Source of the DNA: Thermomicrobiales bacterium
GTDB lineage: Bacteria > Chloroflexota > Chloroflexia > Thermomicrobiales > UBA6265
Direction: 5' to 3'
NCBI GenBank assembly: GCA_041390825.1
Contig: JAWKPF010000048.1
Location: 1 to 24,298 of the forward strand
DNA length: 24,298 bases
Shown piece after piece: positions 14,232 to 21,279 of this stretch (position 1 is its first letter; each line of letters starts with the position of its first letter). The notes beneath the pieces were generated by a model that saw nothing but the letters and a program-made list of their open reading frames with translations, had not been told where the DNA came from and searched no databases. Position numbers and translations under genes: made by a program.

Positions 14232-14885
14232 TTACTTCTTCTTGCTGCCGTTGGACGAGCCGTTGCTCCCGGCGGCGATCAGCTTATGTGTTGGTTCCAT
14301 GACCTCGTCCACGATGCCGTATTCCTTGGCTTCGGCGGCGGTCATGTAGTAGTCGCGCTCGGTATCGCGCTTGACACGGTCGAATTCCTGCCCGGTATGC
14401 GAGGCGAGGATCTCGGTCAGCTTGGTGGTGAGGCTGATGGTCTCACGCGCGACCACTTCGATATCGGGGATCGTGCCGCGGAAGCCGGCCGAGCCCTGGT
14501 GGATCATCACGCGCGAGTTCGGGAGAGCAAAGCGCTTGCCCTGCGTGCCAGCGGCGAGCAAGACCGCAGCCATGCTGGCGCTCATGCCAATGCAGTAGGT
14601 GGCGACATCGGGCTTGATCATCTGCATCGTGTCGTAGATGGCCAGACCGGAATAAACCACGCCGCCCGGGGAGTTCAGATAGAGATGAATGTCCTGATCG
14701 GGCGCTTCGTTGGCCAGAAAGAGCAGCTGGGCGATGGCGACATTGGCGACCTGATCGTCGATCGGGGTGCCGATGAAAATGATGCGGTCGCGCAGCAGGC
14801 GGGAGTAGATATCGAAGGAGCGCTCACCCCGGTTGGTGCTCTCGATCACCATGGGGATCAAATTGTGAATCGTCGGGATTTCCAT
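14232..14885 (-). CDS. clpP: ATP-dependent Clp protease proteolytic subunit ClpP
   Basis: The 217-residue serine peptidase has the complete triad: Ser104 (GMSASMAA), His129 (MIHQGSAG) and Asp178 (TERDYYM), and the ClpP core motifs LLRDRIIFIGTPI and YLNSPGGVV. Fourteen subunits form the chamber that degrades ClpX-delivered proteins. ATG 14885 has GAGG 5 nt upstream; a TTG further up (14912) lacks such a site. After the usual end (IVDEVMEP) there is an extra low-complexity tail GSNGSSNGSKKK. It is the second gene of tig-clpP-clpX, starting 60 nt after tig. Confidence 0.98.
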   Translation of the reverse strand: MEIPTIHNLIPMVIESTNRGERSFDIYSRLLRDRIIFIGTPIDDQVANVAIAQLLFLANEAPDQDIHLYLNSPGGVVYSGLAIYDTMQMIKPDVATYCIGMSASMAAVLLAAGTQGKRFALPNSRVMIHQGSAGFRGTIPDIEVVARETISLTTKLTEILASHTGQEFDRVKRDTERDYYMTAAEAKEYGIVDEVMEPTHKLIAAGSNGSSNGSKKK

Positions 14886-14944
14886 GCGAACCTCGTGTAC
14901 TGAAGGCGGCAACGGTCTTGCCGCCGGTTGCTTCTGGATTGAGT

Positions 14945-16459
14945 CTACTCTTTGCTGTCCAGTGCTTCCGCCTCGGCCACCAGCTCATCCGCGATGGCGG
15001 CAGCCTCGGCCTCGATGATGGCGTCTTCGACTGCGATAACCTCGGCCTCGAGCTCAGCTTCCTCGACAACGGCTTCGATTTCCGCTTCGAGCACGGCGTC
15101 CTCGACGTCCAGGTCGAGCTCAGTGGGCGCGCCTTCCGGAGCGACATAGCCATTCAGCACCGCATCGCCACCCTCGGTGGCGATCTCGATCAGGCGCTGG
15201 GTCAGCTTCTGGTCGTAGAGTTCGTTGCGGATGACGTTGCGCAGATATTCGTTGCTCAGATAGGCCTGTCGGGTTTGTGCCTGTTGCGCCTGATCGGCGC
15301 CAGCGACCATCTGCTCGATCTCAGTGATGAGGTCGTTTTCGGAAACCTCGATCCCTTCCTTCTCGGCAATCTCTCGCAGCACAAGGGATGAGGTGAGGGT
15401 TTCGACGGCGCTGGGGCGGATCGATTCGCGCCACTCGTCTTCACTCTGCCCGATCTGGCGCAGGAAGCCTTCCCAGGGGATGCCCTGCATGCCGAGCTCG
15501 CGCTGGGCGCGCTGTACCTGACGATCGATCTGCTCTTCGATCATGGGCGCCGGCAGCTCGAGCGTGGCGCCCTCGACGATCTTCTCGACGATCGAGTTGA
15601 CCACTTCGGTGCGGGTTTCGCGGGTCTTCTCGATGTGCAGATTTGTGCGGATGCGATCCTTCACCTCGTCCAGGCTTTCGGCGTTCGCGTAGGTCTTGGC
15701 GAAGTCGTCATCGAGCTCCAGCAGCTCGCGCTCCTTGAGACCGGTGAGGGTGAGGGTGTAGGTCAGGGTCTTGCCGTTGCGCGGGTCGCCAGCGTCGAGC
15801 CGTTCCTCGTCGAATTCGATATCGACGCTGCCGCTCTCGCCCGGTTTGAGGGTCTTGACCAGTTCGACCAGCTCGGCGAGGAAGGTTGTGTCCCCAAGCT
15901 CGAACGTGGCGCCTTCGGTCGGACTCTGGAACTCTTCACCATTTTCGGCGATGGCGATATCGACCGTGATCTGGTCGCCTTCCTGGGCGGCGCGCGCCTT
16001 GGCGGGATCGACCCAGGGGCTCTGCTGCTTGCGCAAACCCTCGAGCACCTCGTCGATGGCGCCGTCCTCGAGCGAGGCATCGGCCGGATCGACGCGGACC
16101 GACAGGTAGTCCCCCGGATCGACGGTGGGATAGACCGGCACGGTGACTGTGAATTGCAGCGGATCGGGCTCGACGCTATCGAGTTCCGGATCGCCAACCG
16201 GCACCAGATCTTCCTGCTCGATCGCCTTGCGGTAGAGATCGTCCATCAACGAGCGGTTGGCTTCGTCGATCACCATCTCACGGCCGAAGTAGCGCTCGAT
16301 CATGGCGCGAGGCGCCTTGCCCTTGCGGAAGCCGGGAATGACCACCTCGCGTGCGACCTTGCGGTACGCCTTCTCGATCGCTTCGTTTTGTTCCTCCGGC
16401 TCGGCGGCGATTTCCAGACGAACCTGGCTCTCCGGAATCCGCTCGATCGTTACTTTCAC
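14945..16459 (-). CDS. tig: trigger factor with an acidic C-terminal extension
   Basis: The 504-residue product is the ribosome-bound chaperone and prolyl isomerase. The ribosome-docking loop GFRKGKAP is at 43-50, the FKBP-like domain spans roughly 155-245 (EGDQITVDI, FELGDTTFLAELVELVKTLKPGE, LTYTLTLTGLKE), and the helical chaperone domain follows to about 440. Beyond the usual end, residues about 449-504 form an Ala/Glu/Val-rich strongly acidic tail with a single Lys near the end; most trigger factors are about 430-450 residues. The start is GTG 16459, with AAAGGA about 11 nt upstream. It is the first gene of the proteostasis operon with clpP and clpX. Confidence 0.97.
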   Translation of the reverse strand: MKVTIERIPESQVRLEIAAEPEEQNEAIEKAYRKVAREVVIPGFRKGKAPRAMIERYFGREMVIDEANRSLMDDLYRKAIEQEDLVPVGDPELDSVEPDPLQFTVTVPVYPTVDPGDYLSVRVDPADASLEDGAIDEVLEGLRKQQSPWVDPAKARAAQEGDQITVDIAIAENGEEFQSPTEGATFELGDTTFLAELVELVKTLKPGESGSVDIEFDEERLDAGDPRNGKTLTYTLTLTGLKERELLELDDDFAKTYANAESLDEVKDRIRTNLHIEKTRETRTEVVNSIVEKIVEGATLELPAPMIEEQIDRQVQRAQRELGMQGIPWEGFLRQIGQSEDEWRESIRPSAVETLTSSLVLREIAEKEGIEVSENDLITEIEQMVAGADQAQQAQTRQAYLSNEYLRNVIRNELYDQKLTQRLIEIATEGGDAVLNGYVAPEGAPTELDLDVEDAVLEAEIEAVVEEAELEAEVIAVEDAIIEAEAAAIADELVAEAEALDSKE

Positions 16460-16539
16460 GCTGCTTCGTGTCCTTTTGCTAGCTCAATGGCGTTGCCGGC
16501 ATGGGTGGGCAACTGCGCCTGAATACGCTTGGAAACCAG

Positions 16540-16570
16540 AAAAAAGCGCCGACCGCTCGGTTCGCGGCGC
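16540..16570 (-). terminator. intrinsic-terminator-like hairpin in the tig leader (attenuator candidate)
   Basis: On the minus strand GCGCCG (16570-16565) pairs with CGGCGC (16551-16546), with an inner ACC/GGT pairing, and is followed by TTTTTT (16545-16540). It lies about 80 nt upstream of the tig start on the same strand and just downstream of a TATAAT box, so it would stop transcripts initiated there before tig. It may serve as an attenuator or end an upstream minus-strand transcript that I cannot identify. Confidence 0.6.
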
Positions 16571-16592
16571 GCTCGACTACCGTAACCCAGCG

Positions 16593-16598
16593 ATTATA
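16593..16598 (-). promoter_or_regulatory. candidate -10 box (TATAAT) for tig-clpP-clpX
   Basis: A perfect TATAAT lies on the minus strand about 134 nt upstream of tig. The -35 region at 17-nt spacing (AACACG) is poor, so either the -10 acts with an activator or it is fortuitous. A start 6-8 nt downstream would put the hairpin at 16540-16570 at the very beginning of the leader. Confidence 0.4.
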
Positions 16599-16642
16599 GC
16601 GGTAGGGAGGTGGGTCGTGTTCCTCGAGCGGGGGCTGGGCTG

Positions 16643-16670
16643 GGAGTCCGGAGTCCGGAGTCCGGAGTCA
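16643..16670. repeat. heptamer tandem repeat GGAGTCC (4 units)
   Basis: Three exact GGAGTCC units and a fourth, GGAGTCA, follow one another with a 7-bp period. The same AGTCCGG/GGAGTCC phase recurs in the array at 19315-19398. Confidence 0.8.
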
Positions 16671-16748
16671 AGGGCCGGACGAGGAAGCTGAGGCGGAGTT
16701 TTTCCAGACCGAGAGACGCGGGTCGGTGCTGGGCGCCTCCTCCTGGTC

Positions 16749-16852
16749 GTAGCGCAGGGCCTCTGTGCCCTTTCGTCTCGACCGGGAAGGGGTTTACGCG
16801 ATGGGTGGTGCAGGCGTCGGACAAACGGGAGGGCACGGAGGCCTCTGGTACG
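16749..16852. repeat. inverted pair of degenerate REP-like hairpins (copies D and E)
   Basis: D starts GTAG 16749-16752 with stem AGGG / CCCT around loop CCTCTGTG. E (16829-16852, opposite orientation) reads GAGGGCACGGAGGCCTC, then TGGTACG. On the minus strand D gives AGGGCACAGAGGCCCT, nearly the same core as E. They lie in the gene-free stretch 16460-17276, which otherwise holds the tig promoter/hairpin, the heptamer array and the peptidase leader. Confidence 0.4.
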
Positions 16853-16936
16853 AGCGGGGATGCGCGTGGACCAGAAAAACCAGTCTCAGCGAATCCTCAA
16901 TTTCGTCGTTGGGAGCGAACTTCCCGTACGTTCACG

Positions 16937-16966
16937 TTGAACCTGTCAGACCTCCGCTGCTAAGGT
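16937..16966 (+). promoter_or_regulatory. candidate promoter of the M23 peptidase gene
   Basis: TTGAAC (16937-16942), an 18-nt spacer, then TAAGGT (16961-16966). The match is only moderate. It would create a leader of about 300 nt before GTG 17277; I found no recognisable riboswitch in that leader. Confidence 0.3.
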
Positions 16967-17276
16967 GATGACGGTGTTTCGCACCCGCCATCTCGAATCC
17001 TTTCGTGCATCCCGCGCGGCCTGTCCGTGGCACGAGATCGAGTCTCCGCGGTTGGAGTGCGAGGGCTGACTGGTTCGAGAGCAGGGCTGGCTGCTGCGTC
17101 GGGGGGCGCATGGCTAGCGGGCGTTGCCTTTCCGCAAAGGGCGATTGTCCCGCATTCCTGTTTCCCGAAACGCTGTCTTCTCGCATCTTTGGGCTACCCC
17201 TGCCCATCGTCCGCATGCGAGATGAACGACTCGAGACCCGCAGCTCGGGGGTCCGCTGTCAGGAGGGAAGGGTTAC

Positions 17277-19247
17277 GTGTTGATGGCATTCCCATCACGC
17301 GTGGCGACAAGGCTCGGTTCTCGCTCGCTTGCAGGCGCAGCGGTCCTTTCAGTCGTACTCGCATTCAGTCCAACGATTACCGCCGCGTCCACTGGAGTGG
17401 GCGCGTGGCTCGGCTATGAGGCGCCGGCGCTGGCATCCGGCAGCTATGCCCGAGTGGCGACCGATGACGGGGATGGGCTCATCCTGCGCGCCGGTCCAAG
17501 TCAGAGTGGTGAGCTCATCGATGTGATCGCGAACGGCCATGTGGTGCAAGTCCTCGAAGGCCCTTCCTATGACGTCGATGGCAACGCCTGGTTCCTGGTG
17601 TCTGATGGCGCCAGCACCGCCTATGCCTATGGCGGGTTCCTGGTCGAAGACACGGAGCTAACCGCGTCGAGCGCAACGTCGTCCTCCGGCTATCTCGGCT
17701 ACGACACGCCGTCGTATTCCGTGGGACAGGCAGTCATGGTCGTGACCGATGACGGCCAGGGGCTCCGCATCCGCACCGGTCCCAATACCGGCGCGGAGAC
17801 GATCGCCACCCTGGGCGATGGCGATGTGGTCACTGTTGTGGATGGGCCGGTCTACGACGGATCCAGCAATGGCTGGTATCTCATTACCGACGGATCGTTC
17901 CAGGGATATGGCTTCGCCGGATTTCTCTCGGCTGCCGGCACTGCCGCGAATGCAAGTTCCTCCACCTCGGGCACGGCATCGGCCGGGAACCTGGGGTATG
18001 AAACGCCCTCGTTCGCGGCGGGCGCCACCGCAACGGTGCGAACCGACGATGGCGACGGGTTGAACGTCCGCTCCGGCCCCAGCGTGGAGAGCGAGGCGGT
18101 GCTCTCGGTGGCCGACGGCGGCGCGGTGACTATCATCAATGGCCCCTATTTCGATGACGCGCAGAATGGCTGGTACGCCGTATCCAGCGGCGATGTCTCG
18201 GGATTCGTCTATGCCGGATTCCTGGCAGGCGGATCGGGCACGGTCACCGGAACGTCTTCGAGCAGCGCATCGTCGTCCTCAGGCTATCTGGGATACGACA
18301 CGCCGAGCTTCAGCCAGGGGCAGCAGGTGCAGGTTCTGACCGACGATGGGGGCGGTTTGCGCGTGCGTGCCGAGGCGGCAACGAATGGCGAGCAGATCGC
18401 AACATTGGGCGATGGCGACATTGTGCTGGTCGTCGGCGGTCCCTGGTACGACGCGTCCAACAATGGCTGGTACCTGGTCAGCGACGGTGACATGCAGGGT
18501 TATGTCTTCGCGGGGTTCCTGACCACCAACGGTTCGATTTCCGCCAATTCGAGTAGTTCGTCTTCTTCGGCGTCGTCGGCGCCGAGTGGCAACGCGCGCT
18601 TCGATGCTGGTGACGATGTGCGGGCGACCGAAGCGGTCAACCTTCGTTCTGGCGCGTCAGTTGCCAGCTCGCGCAATGGCCAGTTGAACACCGGCACGAC
18701 GGTGGAAGTCATCGACGGACCGTTCTACGACGCCGATGGCGACGACTGGTACTACGTCGAGGGTAATGGTCTCGAAGGATTCGCGATGGGCGAGTTCCTC
18801 GAGCTGGCGACTGCAGCAGCGAACTCGAACGCTGCCAGCGCGAAGGCGTTCGTCTACCCGGTCAAGGGCTATACCTTCACGCAGGCGTTCGGATGCTCGC
18901 CGTATTCGTTCGAGCCGTACAACTCCAGCCTCGGCTGCAACTACCACAACGGTATCGATCTGGCCGCTTCCTCCTATACCCCGATCGTGGCGGCCGCAGC
19001 CGGAAAGGTGACCGCTGCCGGTTGGTGCGATTGCGGTCTCGGGTACTACGTCACGATCGATCACGGCAATGGGTACAAGACCACGTATGGGCATATGGCC
19101 GAGCAGCCGTATGTGTCCGTCGGGCAGACCGTTTCGCAGGGCGAGACGATTGGGCCGGTGGGCAGCACCGGGCTTTCGACCGGGCCGCATGTCCACTTCG
19201 TGATCGAGAAGAATGGGGTGGATATCGATCCGCTCACCGTGTTGTAG
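17277..19247 (+). CDS. secreted M23 peptidase with five SH3-like domains
   Basis: The 656-residue product has a signal peptide (about 1-37: SLAGAAVLSVVLAFSPTITA), five bacterial SH3-like repeats and a C-terminal LytM/M23 zinc endopeptidase. Repeats 1-4 share TDDGxGLxxRxGP, a GPxYDxxxNGWYxVSDG segment and a YxxAGFL end, and are joined by Ser/Thr-rich linkers ending GYLGYDTPSxS; repeat 5 is more divergent. Zinc and catalytic residues are intact: H557xxxD561, His606 (YGHM), and H638xH640 (GPHVHF). It should cleave peptide cross-links in the cell wall or envelope. GTG 17277 has AGGAGG (17261-17266) 10 nt upstream; TTG and ATG follow in frame. A strong terminator follows. Confidence 0.9.
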   Translation: MLMAFPSRVATRLGSRSLAGAAVLSVVLAFSPTITAASTGVGAWLGYEAPALASGSYARVATDDGDGLILRAGPSQSGELIDVIANGHVVQVLEGPSYDVDGNAWFLVSDGASTAYAYGGFLVEDTELTASSATSSSGYLGYDTPSYSVGQAVMVVTDDGQGLRIRTGPNTGAETIATLGDGDVVTVVDGPVYDGSSNGWYLITDGSFQGYGFAGFLSAAGTAANASSSTSGTASAGNLGYETPSFAAGATATVRTDDGDGLNVRSGPSVESEAVLSVADGGAVTIINGPYFDDAQNGWYAVSSGDVSGFVYAGFLAGGSGTVTGTSSSSASSSSGYLGYDTPSFSQGQQVQVLTDDGGGLRVRAEAATNGEQIATLGDGDIVLVVGGPWYDASNNGWYLVSDGDMQGYVFAGFLTTNGSISANSSSSSSSASSAPSGNARFDAGDDVRATEAVNLRSGASVASSRNGQLNTGTTVEVIDGPFYDADGDDWYYVEGNGLEGFAMGEFLELATAAANSNAASAKAFVYPVKGYTFTQAFGCSPYSFEPYNSSLGCNYHNGIDLAASSYTPIVAAAAGKVTAAGWCDCGLGYYVTIDHGNGYKTTYGHMAEQPYVSVGQTVSQGETIGPVGSTGLSTGPHVHFVIEKNGVDIDPLTVL

Positions 19248-19274
19248 CGCGCGGATTTCAACCGACAACTCCTA

Positions 19275-19314
19275 GCGACAGGGGCGCCTCCCGCGGGCGC
19301 CTCTGTCGCATTTT
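19275..19314 (+). terminator. intrinsic terminator of the M23 peptidase gene
   Basis: A 14-bp stem, GCGACAGGGGCGCC (19275-19288) with GGCGCCTCTGTCGC (19296-19309), has one G-T pair and a 7-nt loop, followed by ATTTT. It starts 28 nt after the stop codon. Confidence 0.85.
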
Positions 19315-19398
19315 GGTCCGGGGTCCGGGGTCCGGGGTCCCGGGTCCGGGGTCCAGGGTCCTGAGTCCGGAGTCCGGAGTCCTGGGGCCTGGGACCTG
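19315..19398. repeat. heptamer tandem repeat (12 units, RGTCCNG type)
   Basis: Twelve consecutive 7-bp units: GGTCCGG three times, then GGTCCCG, GGTCCGG, GGTCCAG, GGTCCTG, AGTCCGG twice, AGTCCTG, GGGCCTG, GGACCTG. It begins directly at the T-run of the peptidase terminator. The gradient from GGTCC to AGTCC units suggests expansion by slippage with later mutation. Confidence 0.85.
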
Positions 19399-19448
19399 AG
19401 ACGCTCGAGTGGGTGCTGTGGTCTTGACCACCCGTCGTTCAGGCCACC

Positions 19449-19520
19449 CGTCATTCCGCGCCCACTCCCGTCATTCCGCGCCCACCCCCGTCATTCCGAG
19501 CCCACCCCCGTCATTCCGAG
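19449..19520 (+). repeat. 20-bp tandem repeat (3.6 copies)
   Basis: Units CGTCATTCCGCGCCCACTCC (19449-19468), a near-identical copy at 19469-19488, one with GAG for GCG at 19489-19508, and a partial copy at 19509-19520 that flows into the dispersed repeat CGTCATTCCGAGCTTGTCGA, then GGAATCTC. Confidence 0.8.
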
Positions 19521-19680
19521 CTTGTCGAGGAATCTCTTGTTCCCCAAGACCCGGTCTCCCGCCTGGAGTCATGCCGCAGACCACCAGGAGATCCCCATTC
19601 GGCTGCGCTCAGGGCAGGCTCTCCCCTCCGGTCGGGATGACGGATCCCCGTCATACCGAGCTTCTCGCGGAATCTCTCGG
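19509..19680. repeat. cluster of dispersed GTCATTCCGAGC / GAGGAATCTC repeats
   Basis: A forward copy at 19509-19538, an inverted copy at about 19586-19641 (GGAGATCCCC, later GGTCGGGATGAC) and a forward copy at 19650-19680 (GTCATACCGAGCTTCTCGCG, then GAATCTC). With the terminator, heptamers and 20-bp array these account for most of the gene-free stretch 19248-19789. Confidence 0.6.
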
Positions 19681-19789
19681 TGAGGGAAAACCCGGCTGCG
19701 GGGATGCGTCCTATGCTTTACGCGCGTACAGGGTGCGCGGGGCGTGTCAATGGGGCGCGGTCCGAAACATCAATTGGAGAGTCAACTAG

Positions 19790-20473
19790 ATGAAGACCGA
19801 GATCAAATATCAACCGGCATTCGCGACCTGCACGGTGTCGCTCGACAGCGGCGAGCAATTGCGGGCCGAGGGCGGCGCCATGGTGGCCATGCGTGATGTG
19901 AAGGTGGAGACCGGCGCCACCGGCGGGTTACTGAAGTCGCTCAAGCGGTCGCTCCTGGGTGGCGAGTCGCTTTTCCAGAACACGTTCACCGCGGAATCGA
20001 ACAATGCGATGGTGATGCTGGCTCCAGCTCTGACTGGCGATGTGATGGTGCGCGAACTGAAAGACGAGGATTTGATCGTCCAGTCGGGCGCGTATCTTGG
20101 TTCGAGCATGGGGATCAATGTTTCCACCGATTGGGGCGGCGCACGCACCTTCTTTGGCGGGGAAGGTCTGTTCATGCTGCGTTGTTCGGGAACGGGAACG
20201 CTCATCACCGGAGCGTATGGCGCCATCCACGAAGAGACGCTGCGTGCGGGTGAGACGTTCGTCGTCGACAGCGGGCATGTGGTGGCGTTCCAGGCCGGCA
20301 TGAAATACGAGCTGAACAAGTTCGGTGGGTGGAAATCGACCTTCCTTGGCGGTGAGGGGGTGGTAATCACCTTCACCGGTCCGGGGCAGCTCTACATGCA
20401 GACTCGCAGCCAGGAAGCGTTCCTTGGATGGCTGATCCCGCAGTTGCCGACCCGCCAGGGAGATACGAACTAA
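19790..20473 (+). CDS. AIM24 / TIGR00266 family protein
   Basis: The 227-residue product has the double-stranded beta-helix layout of TIGR00266/AIM24 proteins: GEQLRAEGGAMVAMRDVKVETG near the N-terminus, the glycine-rich GGLLKSLKRSLLGGESLFQNTF, VQSGAYLGSS in the middle, FFGGEGLFMLRCSGTG, and the family-typical VVDSGHVVAFQ followed by WKSTFLGGEGVVITFTGPG. The molecular function is not established; the yeast mitochondrial homologue Aim24 is needed for MICOS integrity. It is soluble, with no signal peptide. ATG 19790 has GGAG 10 nt upstream. It appears monocistronic, with a terminator at 20562. Confidence 0.9.
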   Translation: MKTEIKYQPAFATCTVSLDSGEQLRAEGGAMVAMRDVKVETGATGGLLKSLKRSLLGGESLFQNTFTAESNNAMVMLAPALTGDVMVRELKDEDLIVQSGAYLGSSMGINVSTDWGGARTFFGGEGLFMLRCSGTGTLITGAYGAIHEETLRAGETFVVDSGHVVAFQAGMKYELNKFGGWKSTFLGGEGVVITFTGPGQLYMQTRSQEAFLGWLIPQLPTRQGDTN

Positions 20474-20561
20474 CGCGAATTGCGCATTCGTTGATATCTG
20501 GGGCGCGGATTTGGGCTCGGCGGAGTATCAGCCGCGGTCCATCGTGGGTTGCCCTGGTGCT

Positions 20562-20604
20562 CGCCCGGTCTTGCACACGCACAAGACCGGGCGATTGTTG
20601 TTTT
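20562..20604 (+). terminator. intrinsic terminator downstream of the AIM24-family gene
   Basis: CGCCCGGTCTTG (20562-20573) pairs perfectly with CAAGACCGGGCG (20582-20593), a 12-bp stem with an 8-nt loop, followed by ATTGTTGTTTT. It lies about 90 nt after the stop and touches the promoter of the next gene. Confidence 0.85.
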
Positions 20605-20631
20605 GAGGGGAAGTCGGACGGGCTCTATACT
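20603..20631 (+). promoter_or_regulatory. promoter of the Tat Cys-rich gene at 20758
   Basis: TTGAGG (20603-20608), a 17-nt spacer and TATACT (20626-20631) match sigma-70 consensus at 4/6 and 5/6. The -35 begins in the U-run of the preceding terminator. The leader is about 120 nt. Confidence 0.6.
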
Positions 20632-20757
20632 GTCGCGATCAAGAAAACCATCGCGATCGGAGTGATCCGCGAAATACGTAGTGCCCCCTGATGTTTGGCA
20701 GTCAGCGTCCGCGGAACCGTGCTGTCTACCGCGGAGCGAACGAGAGTGGAGAGCACC

Positions 20758-21201
20758 ATGGACCATCAGCGTTTCGACGAGCTGGTCAAAGTAATCGCGA
20801 CTGAGTCGACTCGCCGGCAATTTCTTCGGCGGACTCTTGGAATGGGACTTGGGTCCGCGGCGGCGGCAATGGTTGTGCATGGTGGAGAGGCGGCACGGCG
20901 GGGATATTCCGGGCCAAAGCTGCCAGTCGCGACATCGACGCCTCCGCCGGATCCGTGCGCTGGGGTGAATTGCGATCCGCCGGGCCCGTGCTACCTCAGT
21001 GGAACATGCAGCTCCATTTCAGGCACCTGCGTGTTCACGATGAAGGAGTGCGGGGAGTGTATGGTCTGTGGCGATTCAGGAGCGTGTGAGCCCATTGTGT
21101 GCGACGCGCCGCCCGATCCCAGGTGTTATGCGACTCCTGGCTACTGTGATGCTGGAACGTGCCGGTACACGCGCATCGATTGCGAGGCGTTGCCGGTTTA
21201 G
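20758..21201 (+). CDS. Tat-exported cysteine-rich protein (small)
   Basis: The 147-residue product shares its leader plan with the larger Cys-rich protein encoded at 11044-12210: MDHQRFDELVKVIAT, then STRRQFLRRTLGMGLGSAAAAM. The twin arginine plus hydrophobic stretch predicts Tat export. The mature part, after a Pro/Thr linker (PVATSTPPPDP), has regularly spaced cysteines (CAGVNCDPPGPC, CGECMVCGDSGAC, CYATPGYCDAGTC) suggesting disulfide-bonded modules that fold before or on export. ATG 20758 has GGAG 6 nt upstream. It has its own promoter. Function unknown; no catalytic motif is visible. Confidence 0.75.
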   Translation: MDHQRFDELVKVIATESTRRQFLRRTLGMGLGSAAAAMVVHGGEAARRGYSGPKLPVATSTPPPDPCAGVNCDPPGPCYLSGTCSSISGTCVFTMKECGECMVCGDSGACEPIVCDAPPDPRCYATPGYCDAGTCRYTRIDCEALPV

Positions 21202-21279
21202 CTTGGGACGATCGGATCCGTCCACCGTTCGGTGAACGGGACCCACGCGACGTTCCTTGGGCGAAGTCGACCGAGGTGA

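Noticed and set aside
13227..14903. A 558-codon plus-strand frame opposite clpX and clpP
   Set aside because: It is antisense to two unmistakable genes; its length reflects high GC content.
16967..17276. ydaO (c-di-AMP) riboswitch ahead of the M23 peptidase
   Set aside because: The conserved GGGGGAACC and CCCGUCAGCUAACCUCG-type blocks are not found; only scattered short similarities.
19315..19520. Repeat-rich region as a possible CRISPR array
   Set aside because: Units of 7 and 20 bp are contiguous with no unique spacers, and no cas gene is present.
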